Assembly (NCBI RefSeq): GCF_019160155.1
Contig: NZ_JAFNIH010000025.1
Location: forward strand, 1 to 64,000
From: Pinisolibacter aquiterrae
GTDB lineage: Bacteria > Pseudomonadota > Alphaproteobacteria > Rhizobiales > Ancalomicrobiaceae
DNA: 64,000 nt
Reading direction: 5' to 3'
This document shows positions 49,156 to 59,451 of this stretch, in pieces. The translations under genes were made by a program, and so were the position numbers. Each line of letters starts with the position of its first letter. The stretch's first letter is position 1. Under the pieces are notes generated by a model. It saw only the letters and a program-made list of their open reading frames with translations, ran no database searches and had not been told where the DNA came from.

Positions 49156-50580
49156 TCAGCCCGTGACGCGATCGCCGAGACGCGCGAGCGTCTCCTCGCG
49201 GCCGAGCACGGCGAGGACGTCGAAGATGCCCGGCGAAGTGGTCCGCCCGGTCAGCGCCGCGCGCAGCGGCTGAGCCGCCTTGCCGAGCTTGAGGCCGGCC
49301 TCCTCGGCATAGGCGCGCACGACCGCCTCGGTCGAGGCCGCCGACCAGTCCTCGACCGCCTCGAGCCGGGGGAGCAGCGCCGCGAGCACGCCGACGCCGG
49401 CCGCGTCGAGCAGCGCCGCCGCCTTCTCCTCCATCGCCAGCGGCCGCACCGCATGGATGAAGCGGCATCCGTCGAGCAGTTCCACCAGCGTCTTGGCGCG
49501 CTCCTTGAGCCCGGGAAGCGCCATGCGGATCTTCGCCTTCAAGGGCTCGTCGAGGATGGCGAGAAGCGCGCGGCCCTCGTCGGTGTGCGGCAGGAAGGCG
49601 AGGAACGCATCGAACAGCGCGTCGTCGGGCGTCGCGCGCATATAGAGGCCGTTGATGTTCTCGAGCTTGGCGAAATCGAAGCGCGCCGCGCTCTTGTTGA
49701 TGTCGCGGACCTCGAACCAGCCGATCGCCTGATCCATCGAGAAGATCTCGTCGTCGCCGTGGCTCCAGCCGAGGCGCGCGAGATAGTTCTTCAACGCGTC
49801 CGGCAGATAGCCCATGGCGCGATAGGCGTCGACGCCGAGCGCCCCGTGACGCTTGGAGAGCTTGGCCCCGTCGGCGCCGTGGATCAGCGGAATATGCGCC
49901 CACGCCGGCACGTCCCAACCCATGGCACGGTAGATCTGCGACTGGCGGGCGGCATTGGTGAGGTGATCGTCGCCGCGAATGACATGGGTCACGCCCATGT
50001 CGTGGTCGTCGACGACGACGGCGAGCATGTAGGTCGGCGTGCCGTCCGAGCGCAGCAGGATGAAGTCGTCGAGCACGTCGTTGCGGAAGGTGACCTTGCC
50101 CTGGACGAGGTCGTCGACCACCGTCTCGCCCTCCTGCGGCATCCGGAGACGCACCACGAAGGGCGCTCCCTCCGGCGCCTCGGACGGATCGCGATCGCGC
50201 CAACGGCCGTCGTAACGGGGCGGGCGGCCCTCCTTGGCGGCGAGCTCGCGCATCGCCTCGAGCTCGGCCTGGGTGGCGAAGCAGCGATAGGCGAGGCCGC
50301 GTGCCACCATCTCGTGGGCGACCTCGGCATGGCGCTGCGCGCGCGCGAACTGAAACAGCGGCTCGCCCTCGCCCTCGAGCCCGAGCCAGCGCAGCCCGTC
50401 GAGAATGGCGTCGATGGCGGCGTCGGTGGAGCGTTCCCGGTCGGTGTCCTCGATGCGCAGCAGCATCTTGCCGCCGGTATGGCGGGCCCACAGCCAATTG
50501 AACAGCGCGGTGCGGGCGCCGCCGATGTGCAGATAGCCGGTGGGGGAGGGAGCGAAACGGGTGACGACGGTATCGGCCAT
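49156..50580 (-). CDS. gltX: Glutamyl-tRNA synthetase
   Basis: 474 residues, class I synthetase. The HIGH-type motif is [14 protein letters not shown] near the N-terminus and the KMSKS-type motif is KLSKRHG (about residue 243); the nucleotide-binding fold, stem-contact fold and helical anticodon-binding domain follow. Many alphaproteobacteria carry two gltX genes, one of which charges tRNA-Gln for the amidotransferase; which copy this is cannot be told. The start at 50580 gives [15 protein letters not shown], the normal front; the frame stays open far upstream as a shadow of comEC. It is divergent from comEC. Confidence 0.97.
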   Translation of the reverse strand: MADTVVTRFAPSPTGYLHIGGARTALFNWLWARHTGGKMLLRIEDTDRERSTDAAIDAILDGLRWLGLEGEGEPLFQFARAQRHAEVAHEMVARGLAYRCFATQAELEAMRELAAKEGRPPRYDGRWRDRDPSEAPEGAPFVVRLRMPQEGETVVDDLVQGKVTFRNDVLDDFILLRSDGTPTYMLAVVVDDHDMGVTHVIRGDDHLTNAARQSQIYRAMGWDVPAWAHIPLIHGADGAKLSKRHGALGVDAYRAMGYLPDALKNYLARLGWSHGDDEIFSMDQAIGWFEVRDINKSAARFDFAKLENINGLYMRATPDDALFDAFLAFLPHTDEGRALLAILDEPLKAKIRMALPGLKERAKTLVELLDGCRFIHAVRPLAMEEKAAALLDAAGVGVLAALLPRLEAVEDWSAASTEAVVRAYAEEAGLKLGKAAQPLRAALTGRTTSPGIFDVLAVLGREETLARLGDRVTG

Positions 50581-50702
50581 GGTCGGGTCCGGTCTGGCGA
50601 GGAGGGGAGGGCCGGCGCCATCCGTCGTTCGACGACGATGGCGGCGGGCACGGGCGTTCGTGTAGCATTGTCGGCGCGGGAAAGCGAACGGGAACCTCGG
50701 GG

Positions 50703-53207
50703 ATGGCGAAGGAGCCGACGGCGGAGCGGACGCGGAGCGTGGCGCCGGCCTCGCCCGACCTGCGTCGTGCCTTGCCGGTGATTCCCCGGGGCGACCTGCG
50801 CCTGCGCGTCGCCGAAGCCGCCCGCCGCCTCCTCGACGGCGCCTCCGACGATCTCGCCTCGGGCAGCGGTCCGCCCCTGCTGGCGGCGGTCTTCGCGGCG
50901 GGGATCGCGGTCTATTTCGCCCTGCCGCACGAGCCCTGGCTACCGGCGCTCGCGCTCGCCGCGTTCGGCCTCGCCGCGCTGGCGTTCGTCCGGCGGCATC
51001 GCGGCGCGCGGGCCCTCGGCGCGGTCGTCCTCGCGGTCGCGACCGCCGGCGCCCTCGCCGCGGCGATCTCGACCCGGCGCGTCGCCGCCCCCCGGCTCGA
51101 TCGCGAACGCACCGTGGCGGTCGAGGGCCGCGTCGTCGACCTCGACGGCACCGCCAGGGGCGGCACTCGGCTCGGCATCGCCGTCGAGCGGATGGAGGCA
51201 CCCGGTCTCGACCCCGCCTTCGTCCCGACGACCATCACCGCGACGCTGAGCGCGCGCGGTCCGGTCCCGGCGATCGGCGACGGCGTCGCCTTCAAGGCAC
51301 GGCTGAAGCCGCCCGAGGGGCCGGTTCTCCCCGGCGGATACGATTTCGCGCGACGGGCCTGGTTCGAGGGGCGTGGCGCGAGCGGCTATGTCCTCGGCCG
51401 GACGCGCCCCGTCGAACGCGCCCCCCCGACTCTGAGCGATCGCGTGCTGGCGCCGATCGGCACGCTGCGCCACACCGTCGCCGAGCGGGTGAGGGCCGGA
51501 CTTCCCGGCGGCACCGGCGCGATCGGCGCGGCGCTGATGGTCGGCGAGCAACGGGCGATCCCCGAGAGCGTCGCCGAGCCCTTGCGCGCCTCCGGTCTCA
51601 CTCACATCGTCTCGATTTCCGGGCTCCACATGAGCCTCGTCGCCGGCGGCGTCATGGCGGCGCTGCGCCTCCTGTTCGTCGCGGTGCCCGGCTTCTCGCT
51701 CCATCATGCCGCAAAGAAATGGGCCGCCGTCGCCGCCTTCGTGGCCGCGAGCGTCTATCTCATGATGTCGGGCATGCAGGTCGCGGCGCTGCGCTCGCAT
51801 CTGATGGTGAGCGTCGCGCTCCTCGCCGTCGTCGTCGATCGACCGGCGATCACCATGCATACGGTCGCCGTGGCGGCGATGGCGATCCTGATCGTCGACC
51901 CGGCCTCGGCGCTCGAGCCGAGTTTCCAGATGTCGTTCCTGGCGGTGATCGCGCTGGTCGCCTCGTGGGATCTGTGGCGGCTGCGCGTCGAGGCGCGGCC
52001 GCCGCCGGCCGACGACGCCGGCCCGATCGCGCAAGGGCTGATCACGGCATGGCGTCACGTCGAGGGCCTCGCCTTTTCCTCGCTCATCGCCGGGCTCGCC
52101 ACCGCCCCGGTGATCGCCGGCGTCTTCTATCGTGGCGCGCCCTATTCGATCCTCGCCAACATGGTGGTGCTGCCGGTGGTCGGGATGCTGGTCATGCCGG
52201 CGGCGGTCCTCACCGCCCTCGCCATGCCCTTCGGCCTCGAGGCCTGGCCGCTCGCGGTGATGGGGCTCGGCATCGACTACATGGTGACGATCGGGCGCTG
52301 GGCGTCGAGCCTCCCCGGCGGCTCCGGCCTGATCGGCGCGCCGCACCCCTGGGCGATGCCGCTCGGCGTCGCGGCGGTCCTGTGGCTGTCGCTGTGGCGC
52401 TCGCGGATCCGTCTCTTCGGGATCGTTCCGGGCCTTCTCTCACTGGCGTTGCTCTGGGCGGGCTCGCATCCCGACGTTCTCGTCGGGCGCCACGGCTCGC
52501 CGATCGCGGTGCGCGGCGGCGACGGGCGCCTGCATGTCCTGATGGAGAAGACCGACCGCTTCGACGTCTCGATCTGGCTCGCCGCCGACGACGACGCCCG
52601 AACGCTCCAGGACCCCACCTTACGCGAGGGATGGCGTTGCGACGGCGTCGGCTGCACCTTCGAGCGCACCCCGACGCCGGGCGCCGACGACGGCCTCGTG
52701 GTCGCCGTGGTGCGCGATCCGCGCGGTTTCGTCGAGGATTGCGACCGCGCCGACGTCGTCGTCTCCCATCTCGCCGCCCCACCGGGCTGCGCCGCCACCG
52801 CCCTGGTGATCGATCGCCCCCGTCAGGCGGAAACCGGCGCTCTCGCCCTGGTGCTGCGCTCCGGACGCGAGCCCCCGTCGGACCCGCCGGCCCGTTCGGC
52901 CGCGACACCTCTCGCCGCCCCGGATCCCACGACCGAGGCACCACCGGAGCCGGACACCGCCTCCGCTGCCGCACCCTCGAACGTCACCGACATCGGCCCG
53001 GTCCACCCGCGCCGTCGCTTCGAGACGATTGTCAGCCTGCCGTCTCCACCCCGTCCGTGGACACCGCGCGACCCGCTCGCCGAACGCATGGCCGCCGAAG
53101 TCCGTCCGGAGGCGGCCGCAGATCTCACCGCCGAGGACGACCACCCGGCCGACGACGGCATTCCATCGGCATCGGACCCGGCGACCTCGCCCGACCTCGA
53201 GCCTTGA
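50703..53207 (+). CDS. comEC: ComEC/Rec2-family membrane channel protein
   Basis: 834 residues. The ComEC family moves single-stranded DNA across the inner membrane in transformation. About 10 membrane helices are seen, an N-terminal soluble domain (about 130-240) and the competence domain with the signature [19 protein letters not shown]. The metallo-beta-lactamase domain of Bacillus ComEC is not recognisable; a shorter soluble region follows the last helix. The last 150 residues are Pro/Ala/Glu-rich and look disordered. No other competence genes are present, so actual DNA uptake is not implied. Confidence 0.9.
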   Translation: MAKEPTAERTRSVAPASPDLRRALPVIPRGDLRLRVAEAARRLLDGASDDLASGSGPPLLAAVFAAGIAVYFALPHEPWLPALALAAFGLAALAFVRRHRGARALGAVVLAVATAGALAAAISTRRVAAPRLDRERTVAVEGRVVDLDGTARGGTRLGIAVERMEAPGLDPAFVPTTITATLSARGPVPAIGDGVAFKARLKPPEGPVLPGGYDFARRAWFEGRGASGYVLGRTRPVERAPPTLSDRVLAPIGTLRHTVAERVRAGLPGGTGAIGAALMVGEQRAIPESVAEPLRASGLTHIVSISGLHMSLVAGGVMAALRLLFVAVPGFSLHHAAKKWAAVAAFVAASVYLMMSGMQVAALRSHLMVSVALLAVVVDRPAITMHTVAVAAMAILIVDPASALEPSFQMSFLAVIALVASWDLWRLRVEARPPPADDAGPIAQGLITAWRHVEGLAFSSLIAGLATAPVIAGVFYRGAPYSILANMVVLPVVGMLVMPAAVLTALAMPFGLEAWPLAVMGLGIDYMVTIGRWASSLPGGSGLIGAPHPWAMPLGVAAVLWLSLWRSRIRLFGIVPGLLSLALLWAGSHPDVLVGRHGSPIAVRGGDGRLHVLMEKTDRFDVSIWLAADDDARTLQDPTLREGWRCDGVGCTFERTPTPGADDGLVVAVVRDPRGFVEDCDRADVVVSHLAAPPGCAATALVIDRPRQAETGALALVLRSGREPPSDPPARSAATPLAAPDPTTEAPPEPDTASAAAPSNVTDIGPVHPRRRFETIVSLPSPPRPWTPRDPLAERMAAEVRPEAAADLTAEDDHPADDGIPSASDPATSPDLEP

Positions 53208-53261
53208 TCGCCTCGCGACCCGCGACTCACGACCCGCTCGCCCCACCCCGTCGGCGCGACC

Positions 53262-53999
53262 TCAGTAGCGCCGGATCAGCCCGACCAGACGACCCTGAAC
53301 CTTGACCCGGTCGGGGCCGAAGATGCGGGTCTCATAGGCCGGATTGGCCGCCTCGAGCGCGATCGAGGCGCCGCGCTTTCTCAGCCGCTTCAAGGTCGCC
53401 TCCTCCTCGTCGACGAGCGCGACGACGATGTCGCCGGATTCGGCCCCGTCGGCGCGTTTGATCAGCACCGTGTCGCCGTCGAGGATACCGGCCTCGATCA
53501 TCGAATCGCCCCTGACCTCGAGCGCGAAATGCTCGCCGCCGCCGAGAAGGTCGAAGGGAACGGGAATGGCGTGTGTATAGGTCTGGATCGCCGAGATCGG
53601 CGTGCCCGCCGCGATCCGCCCCATCACCGGGATCGACACCACCTCGGCCATCGCCTCGGCGTCGGCGGGGCCGGGGGCCGCGACCGGACGCGGCTTGCCG
53701 AGCGTGCCCTGGATCACCGAGGGCGTGAAGCCCTTGCCGCCGGGCGTGACGGCGCGCGCCGGACTGGCGAGCCCCGGCGTGACCGAATCGGGCAGGCGGA
53801 TGACCTCGAGCGCGCGGGCGCGATTGGGCAGGCGACGGATGAACCCGCGCTCCTCGAGCGCCGTGATCAGCCGGTGGATACCCGACTTGGAACGCAGGTC
53901 GAGCGCGTCCTTCATCTCGTCGAAGGAGGGCGGAACGCCGTCTTCCTTCAGACGTTCGTGGATGAACATCAGAAGCTCGAACTGCTTGCGCGTCAACAT
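53262..53999 (-). CDS. lexA: SOS repressor LexA
   Basis: 245 residues. The N-terminal winged helix (1-65, [17 protein letters not shown]) is followed by a Pro/Ala/Gly-rich linker and the S24 peptidase domain. The self-cleavage bond is Ala131-Gly132, and the catalytic pair is Ser166 (GDSM) and Lys204 (ATLKRL). RecA filaments trigger cleavage after DNA damage. The start at 53999 follows GAGG; a longer frame is unlikely. A GTTC-N7-GTTC box 200 bases upstream indicates autoregulation. It is convergent with comEC and downstream of moeA on the same strand. Confidence 0.97.
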   Translation of the reverse strand: MLTRKQFELLMFIHERLKEDGVPPSFDEMKDALDLRSKSGIHRLITALEERGFIRRLPNRARALEVIRLPDSVTPGLASPARAVTPGGKGFTPSVIQGTLGKPRPVAAPGPADAEAMAEVVSIPVMGRIAAGTPISAIQTYTHAIPVPFDLLGGGEHFALEVRGDSMIEAGILDGDTVLIKRADGAESGDIVVALVDEEEATLKRLRKRGASIALEAANPAYETRIFGPDRVKVQGRLVGLIRRY

Positions 54000-54201
54000 C
54001 GCCCGACCCTCACCCCGCGAGACGCCGCCGAAGGGCATCGCCTCGATCGTCCCGTCGCCGACCCGCGCCGTCGCCGACGCGAGATCCCATGGCGAAATCC
54101 CATGACTGCCGCGCAAGCAACCGACGAGAGATCGCGAGAAGCGATCGTCTCGGCCCGTGGCGCGACTCGAACCGTGTACAAATCACGAACTCAAGCTACG
54201 C

Positions 54202-54216
54202 GTTCCCAGGATGTTC
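54202..54216. promoter_or_regulatory. Alphaproteobacterial SOS box upstream of lexA
   Basis: GTTC-CCAGGAT-GTTC, exactly the GTTC-N7-GTTC LexA site of alphaproteobacteria, in the 259-base spacer between moeA and lexA. It supports LexA autoregulation from a promoter in this spacer. Confidence 0.8.
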
Positions 54217-54258
54217 CGCAAGAGCCGGCGTGAACGAAACGCGTCCCCGCGCTTGCGC

Positions 54259-55467
54259 TCAGTCGAGGCGCACCACCGTGACGGGATCGTCGATCCGGGC
54301 GGGGGGCGCGTGCGGCGGCCGAACGATCAACACGCGCGCGGCGGAAAAGCGGCTCAGCAGCGAGGAATCCTGACTGTCGACCGGCATTGCCACGAGGTGG
54401 CCGTCGGCGGCATTGGTGAGCGTGCCGCGCAGATAGTCCTGGCGCAGGTCGTTGGCCGGCAGCGGCGCGCCGAGGCGGACGGTGGCGGCGACGGGACGCG
54501 GGTCGGCGAGGCCGGAGAGCGCGCGGACGAGCGGCGCCACATAGAGGATGCCGCAGACGAGCGAGGCGGCCGGGTTGCCCGGCAGGCCGAGTACGCGGAT
54601 GTCGTCTTTCCGGCCGAACATCAGCGGTTTGCCCGGACGCATCGCGAGCTTCCAGAAGGTGAAGGCGACGCCCTCGGCCTCGAGCGCGCGATGGACGAAG
54701 TCGTGATCGCCGACCGAGGCGCCGGCGAGCGTCACCAGCGCGTCGATCCCGCTCGCAAAGCCCGCGCGGATCGCCGCGCGGGTGGCGTCGAGGTCGTCGG
54801 GGGCGATGCCGAGATCGATCGGCTCGCCGCCGGCCTGTTCGATCAGGGCGGCGACGGCGACGCCGTTGGAGGCGACGATCTGATCGGGCCCCGGCGTCGC
54901 GCCCGGCGGCACCAGCTCGTCGCCGGTGGCGAGGAAGGCGATGCGCGGACGACGGCGGACGGCGACCTCCGCGTGGTTCATCGAGGCGACGAGGCCGAGA
55001 TTGGTGTAGCCGAGCCGGGTGCCGGCGGTCAGGCCGATGTCGCCCTCGCTGAAGTCGGCGCCGGCGGCGCGCACGTGTCGGCCGACGACGGCGGCTTCCT
55101 CGAGGGTGAGCGCGTCGCCGTCGCGGGCTGCGTGTTCCTGCATGACGACCGTGTCGGCGCCCTCCGGCAGCGGCGCCCCGGTGAAGATGCGGATCGCCTC
55201 GCCCGGACCGAGCGCCGCGCCGTAGCCGCGGCCGGCGGCCGCCTCGCCGACGATGCGCAGGCGCGCGCCGGGGCTCTCGGCGTCGCGCGCGGCGAGCGCC
55301 CAGCCGTCCATGGCGGCGGCGGCGAAGGGCGGCTGGGTGCGGCGCGCGCGAATGTCCTCGGCGAGCACCCGGCCGTTGGCGCGGGCGAGCGGCACCCGTT
55401 CGATCGCGACGGGAACGACCCCGTCGAGCACGCTCGCGAGCGCGGTTTCAACCGGGGTCAGGGCCAT
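54259..55467 (-). CDS. moeA: Molybdopterin molybdenumtransferase
   Basis: 402 residues. It inserts molybdate into adenylylated molybdopterin, the last step of cofactor synthesis. AAMDGWAL (N-terminal), IFTGAPLPEGADTVVMQE, FLATGDELV, ASVGDHDFV, KPLMFG and GLPGNPAAS are the family landmarks. The loop before ASVGDHD reads TLAGASVG where many homologues have SGGVSVG. It is 4 bases after moaC, so they are co-transcribed. Confidence 0.96.
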   Translation of the reverse strand: MALTPVETALASVLDGVVPVAIERVPLARANGRVLAEDIRARRTQPPFAAAAMDGWALAARDAESPGARLRIVGEAAAGRGYGAALGPGEAIRIFTGAPLPEGADTVVMQEHAARDGDALTLEEAAVVGRHVRAAGADFSEGDIGLTAGTRLGYTNLGLVASMNHAEVAVRRRPRIAFLATGDELVPPGATPGPDQIVASNGVAVAALIEQAGGEPIDLGIAPDDLDATRAAIRAGFASGIDALVTLAGASVGDHDFVHRALEAEGVAFTFWKLAMRPGKPLMFGRKDDIRVLGLPGNPAASLVCGILYVAPLVRALSGLADPRPVAATVRLGAPLPANDLRQDYLRGTLTNAADGHLVAMPVDSQDSSLLSRFSAARVLIVRPPHAPPARIDDPVTVVRLD

Positions 55468-55471
55468 GATC

Positions 55472-55957
55472 TCACTCCGCCTTCCAGGTGCCGGACTTGC
55501 CGCCGGACTTCTCGAGGAGCCGCACCCCGCCGATCACCATGCCGCGATCGACCGCCTTGGCCATGTCGTAGATGGTGAGGCACGCGACCGAGGCCGCCGT
55601 CAACGCCTCCATCTCGACGCCGGTCTGGCCGGAGACGCGGGCGAGCGCGGTGACGCGCAGGCCGGGCAGCGCCTCGTCGGCGACGATGTCGACCGTGACC
55701 TTGGTGAGGAGCAGGGGATGGCAGAGCGGGATCAGCTCGTGCGTCTTCTTGGCCGCCATGATGCCGGCGATGCGCGCGGTGGCGAGCACGTCGCCCTTCT
55801 TCGCCTGACCGGAGAGGATCAGCGCCAGCGTCTCCGGCAACATGGTGACGAAGCCCTCCGCGATCGCGGTTCGGGTCGTCACGGCCTTGTCGCCGACGTC
55901 CACCATGTGGGCGGCGCCGGTCGCGTCGATGTGGGTGAGGCGGGGCGCTTCGCTCAT
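55472..55957 (-). CDS. moaC: Cyclic pyranopterin monophosphate synthase
   Basis: 161 residues, the usual size. With MoaA it converts GTP to cyclic pyranopterin monophosphate. The substrate-binding [13 protein letters not shown] and the catalytic region [25 protein letters not shown], with KAVDRGM, are present. It lies one base after the trpC stop and 4 bases before the moeA start, linking molybdopterin genes to the trp genes. Confidence 0.96.
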   Translation of the reverse strand: MSEAPRLTHIDATGAAHMVDVGDKAVTTRTAIAEGFVTMLPETLALILSGQAKKGDVLATARIAGIMAAKKTHELIPLCHPLLLTKVTVDIVADEALPGLRVTALARVSGQTGVEMEALTAASVACLTIYDMAKAVDRGMVIGGVRLLEKSGGKSGTWKAE

Positions 55958-55958
55958 G

Positions 55959-56753
55959 TCAGTCTCGGGTCAGAAGGGTACGCGTGGCGGCGGTGACGTC
56001 GGCCTGACGCATCAGGCTTTCGCCGACCAGGAAGGTCGAAATGCCGACCGCCTCGAGACGGGCGCAGTCGGCCGAGGTGAAGACCCCACTCTCGCCGACC
56101 AGGAGACGGTCGGCCGGGATCATCGGGGCGAGCCGCTCGGAGGTCGCGAGCGTGACCTCGAAGGTCTTCAGATTGCGATTGTTGATGCCGATCATCGGCG
56201 AGGCGAGACGCAGCGCCCGCTCGCACTCCACCTCGTCGTGGATCTCGACGAGCACGTCCATGCCGAGCGCGAAGGCCGCCTCCTCGAGCGCCTTCGCCTC
56301 GTCGTCGGTGAGCGAGGCCATGATGATCAGGATGCAGTCGGCGCCCCAGGCGCGGGCTTCCAGCACCTGATAGGGCTCGAACAGGAAGTCCTTGCGGATG
56401 CACGGCAGCGCCACGGCGGCGCGCGCGGCGGTGAGGAACTCCGGCGCGCCCTGGAACGAGGGACCGTCGGTCAGCACCGAGAGACAGGCCGCGCCGCCGG
56501 CCTCGTAGGCGCGCGCCAGCGCCGGCGGATCGAAGTCGGCGCGGATCAGACCCTTCGACGGGCTCGCCTTCTTGATCTCGGCGATGAGGCCGCGCTGCCC
56601 GTCCGCCTTCTTCGCCCGGAGGGCGGCGAGAAAGCCGCGCGGGCGGTCGACCTCGGCGATGCGGGCGCGCAGATCCGCCTCGGAGGTGACCCGCTTGGCG
56701 GCCTCGATCTCGGCGCGCTTGTAGATCTCGATGGTCTTCAGGATGTCGGCCAT
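55959..56753 (-). CDS. trpC: Indole-3-glycerol phosphate synthase
   Basis: 264 residues, a TIM barrel. It closes the indole ring in tryptophan synthesis. Seen motifs are [55 protein letters not shown] and [15 protein letters not shown], with the catalytic Lys and Glu residues. It is 7 bases after trpD and immediately precedes moaC. Confidence 0.97.
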   Translation of the reverse strand: MADILKTIEIYKRAEIEAAKRVTSEADLRARIAEVDRPRGFLAALRAKKADGQRGLIAEIKKASPSKGLIRADFDPPALARAYEAGGAACLSVLTDGPSFQGAPEFLTAARAAVALPCIRKDFLFEPYQVLEARAWGADCILIIMASLTDDEAKALEEAAFALGMDVLVEIHDEVECERALRLASPMIGINNRNLKTFEVTLATSERLAPMIPADRLLVGESGVFTSADCARLEAVGISTFLVGESLMRQADVTAATRTLLTRD

Positions 56754-56760
56754 CGGATCC

Positions 56761-57774
56761 TCAGGCGTTGGAGACGAGGATGAGCGCGTCGAGGCGGGCG
56801 CGGGCGGAGCCGTCGTCGATCGCCCGGGCCGCGCGCTCGACGCCTTCGAGCAGCGTCGACGCCTTGTCGGCGACCACCAGCGCGGCGCCCGCGTTCATCA
56901 GCACGATGTCCCGATAGGCGCCGGGCGTGCCGCCGAGCATGGTCCTGAGAGCGGCGGCGTTGTGGGCGGCATCGCCGCCCTTGAGCGCCTCGCCGGGATG
57001 CCGGGTGAGGCCGACGCTCTCCGGCGTCACCACGAAGGTGGCGATGCGGCCGTCCTTCAGCTCGGCGACATGGGTCTCCCCGGTCACGGTGATCTCGTCG
57101 AGCCCGTCGGACCCGTTGACCACCCAGGCCGCCTCGGCGCCGAGGGCCGCCAGCGAATGGACGATCGGCTCGACCCAGGCGCGGGCGAAGACGCCGGTCA
57201 TCTGGCGCTTGACCCCGGCCGGATTGGAGAGGGGGCCGAGCAGATTGAAGGCGGTGCGGGTGCCGAGTTCGACGCGGGCCGGGCCGACGTGCTTCATCGC
57301 GGCGTGATGGGCGGGCGCGAACATGAAGCCGACCCCGGTCTCGCGGATGCATTCGGCGATCTTGTCGGGGCCGACGTCGATCTTGACGCCGAGCGCCATC
57401 AGCACGTCGGCGGCGCCGGACTTCGATGACAGCGCGCGATTGCCGTGCTTGGCGACGGGAACGCCGCAGGCGGCGGTGACGAAGGCGGAGGCGGTCGAGA
57501 CGTTCCACGAGCCAGAGCCGTCGCCGCCGGTGCCGACGATGTCGACCGCGTCGGCGGGGGCGGCGACCCGCAGCATCTTCTCGCGCATCACCTCGACGGC
57601 GCCGGTGATCTCGTCGACGGTCTCGCCGCGCACGCGCAGCGCCATCAGGAAGCCGCCGATCTGGGCCGGGGTGGCGGATCCCGACATCATCACGTCGAAG
57701 GCGGTGCGCGCCTCGGCGCGGGTCAGGCTCGCGCCGGTGGCGACCTTGGCGATGAGGGCCTTCAAATCGGTCAT
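56761..57774 (-). CDS. trpD: Anthranilate phosphoribosyltransferase
   Basis: 337 residues. It transfers phosphoribosyl from PRPP to anthranilate. The PRPP-binding [31 protein letters not shown] and [13 protein letters not shown] motifs are clear. The order trpG-trpD-trpC on the minus strand, with small gaps (18 and 7 bases), indicates one transcription unit continuing into moaC and moeA. Confidence 0.97.
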   Translation of the reverse strand: MTDLKALIAKVATGASLTRAEARTAFDVMMSGSATPAQIGGFLMALRVRGETVDEITGAVEVMREKMLRVAAPADAVDIVGTGGDGSGSWNVSTASAFVTAACGVPVAKHGNRALSSKSGAADVLMALGVKIDVGPDKIAECIRETGVGFMFAPAHHAAMKHVGPARVELGTRTAFNLLGPLSNPAGVKRQMTGVFARAWVEPIVHSLAALGAEAAWVVNGSDGLDEITVTGETHVAELKDGRIATFVVTPESVGLTRHPGEALKGGDAAHNAAALRTMLGGTPGAYRDIVLMNAGAALVVADKASTLLEGVERAARAIDDGSARARLDALILVSNA

Positions 57775-57792
57775 GAATAGTCTCCGGGGACG

Positions 57793-58398
57793 TCAGGCGG
57801 CGCGGCGGTCGCGGCGGCGGTCGTTGAAACCGCGGGCGATCTCGAGGAAATTGCGCACCAGTTTGGCGCCGTTCTCCGAGGCGATCGATTCGGGATGGAA
57901 CTGCACGCCGTGGACGGGATCCACCGCATGCATCATCCCCATGATCAGACCGTCGTCGGAGGAGGCGACGGGAACGAGGCAGGACGGCAGGCTCGACCGC
58001 TCGACGATCAGCGAGTGATAGCGCGCGCCGGTGAAGTCGGCGTTGAGACCGCGGAAGACGCCGCGTCCGTCGTGGCGGATCACGCTGGTCTTGCCGTGCA
58101 TCAGATGCGGCGCGCGGATCACCTTGCCGCCATAGGCCTGGCCGATCGCCTGATGACCGAGGCAGACGCCGAAGATCGGCATGCGCGGGCCGAGCCGCTG
58201 GATCGTCTCCAGGCAGATCCCGGCCTCGGTCGGCGTGCACGGGCCGGGCGACAGGATGATGCCTTCGGGATCGAGCGCGGCGATCTCGTCGACCGTGATC
58301 TTGTCGTTGCGCACGACCTTCAACTCCGGACCCTGTTCGCCGATGAGGTGCACGAGGTTCCAAGTGAAGCTGTCGTAGTTGTCGACGACGAGAAACAT
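57793..58398 (-). CDS. trpG: Anthranilate synthase glutamine amidotransferase subunit
   Basis: 201 residues, class I glutamine amidotransferase. It supplies ammonia to TrpE; as in many bacteria it may also serve aminodeoxychorismate synthase. The nucleophile Cys is in GVCLGHQAIGQ and the His-Glu pair in HPESIAS. The oxyanion motif is SPGPCTP. The start at 58398 gives MFLVVDNYDSFT, the invariant front; ATG at 58419 adds seven residues. It is separated from trpE by a transglutaminase-like gene on the other strand. Confidence 0.96.
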   Translation of the reverse strand: MFLVVDNYDSFTWNLVHLIGEQGPELKVVRNDKITVDEIAALDPEGIILSPGPCTPTEAGICLETIQRLGPRMPIFGVCLGHQAIGQAYGGKVIRAPHLMHGKTSVIRHDGRGVFRGLNADFTGARYHSLIVERSSLPSCLVPVASSDDGLIMGMMHAVDPVHGVQFHPESIASENGAKLVRNFLEIARGFNDRRRDRRAA

Positions 58399-58593
58399 GG
58401 GCCGAGCCTTCTTGCGCATGGAGCGTCAGAGATAGCGGGGGAGGGCGGCTTTGTCACCTGCGAGCTCCGCCTCGCGCCCGCGACGCCGGCGCGACTGCCC
58501 ATACCGAGAACCCCGGAATGGTCGGATTGCGGACGTCGTTTCGCCGCCGAAGTGATATTTTGCGCCATGGACGGTCCCGATCGGAGGTCCGCC

Positions 58594-59424
58594 ATGCGTT
58601 TCCTCGTCCATCACAGAACTCGCTATCGCTATTCGGCGCCGGTGCGCCTCGGCCCCCATCTGCTGCGGTTCAATCCGCGCGGCGACGGCATCACCGTGCT
58701 CTCGCGCAGCCTCATCGTCGCCCCCGAGCCGGTCGGGTGGCGCGAGGTGGTCGATCGCTTCGGCAATCCCGTCACCGAACTCGAGTTCGAGGGCACGAGC
58801 ACGCAGCTCTGTATCGACAGCACGTTCGATCTGGAGACCGCCGCCCCGCCCCCCCTCGACGGTTTCGCGACACCCGATCTGCCGTGGAACGCGCTCGACG
58901 CGGACCTGACGGTCTATCTCGACGCCGAGAGCGCGATCGACCCGACGGTGAAGTCCTTCGCCCGCGATCTCGCCGAGGCGAGCGGCTGGTCGGCGCGGGG
59001 CTTCCTCACACGGCTGAACCGCACCCTCCACGACCGCACCCGCCATCACATCCGCCACGGCGGATTCGCCCAGGCGCCGGCGGTGACGCTGGCGACCGGG
59101 GCGGGGGCCTGTCGCGACACGGCGATGCTCTTCATCGCGGCGGCGCGCGCGCTCGGCATTCCCGCCCGTTTCGTCAGCGGCTATCAGGCCCGCGCCGAGA
59201 CCGCCGACGGCGGCCGCCATCTCCACGCCTGGCCGGAGGTGCATCTGCCCGGCCTCGGCTGGCGCGGCTACGATCCGACCCACGGGCTCGAGGTCGAGGA
59301 CGGCCACGTCGCGCTCTGCGCGGCGCCCGATCAGGTCGGAACGATGCCCCTCGAGGGCGGCTTCTGGGGCGACGGCGTGACGTCGACGCTCGACTACGTG
59401 GTGCGCATCGAAGCGGAGGAGTGA
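58594..59424 (+). CDS. Transglutaminase-like cysteine protease-fold protein
   Basis: 276 residues. The N-terminal domain (about 1-90, VHHRTRYRYSAPVRLGPHLLRFNPR) is the bacterial transglutaminase-like N-terminal fold. The papain-like core has the catalytic triad: Cys in GACRDTAML, His in HLHAWPEV and Asp in GYDPTHG. Homologues are peptidases or amide-bond enzymes of uncertain substrate. No signal peptide, so cytoplasmic. ATG at 58594 with GGAGG is preferred to a longer frame opposite trpG. It is inserted between trpG and trpE on the opposite strand. Confidence 0.9.
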   Translation: MRFLVHHRTRYRYSAPVRLGPHLLRFNPRGDGITVLSRSLIVAPEPVGWREVVDRFGNPVTELEFEGTSTQLCIDSTFDLETAAPPPLDGFATPDLPWNALDADLTVYLDAESAIDPTVKSFARDLAEASGWSARGFLTRLNRTLHDRTRHHIRHGGFAQAPAVTLATGAGACRDTAMLFIAAARALGIPARFVSGYQARAETADGGRHLHAWPEVHLPGLGWRGYDPTHGLEVEDGHVALCAAPDQVGTMPLEGGFWGDGVTSTLDYVVRIEAEE

Positions 59425-59451
59425 GGCCAGAGCCGGCGCGCCGACCCGCTC

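Noticed and set aside
57895-58593. Longer start for the transglutaminase-like protein
   Set aside because: It would run opposite trpG; the family front MRFLVHHRTRYRY follows a good ribosome site at 58594.
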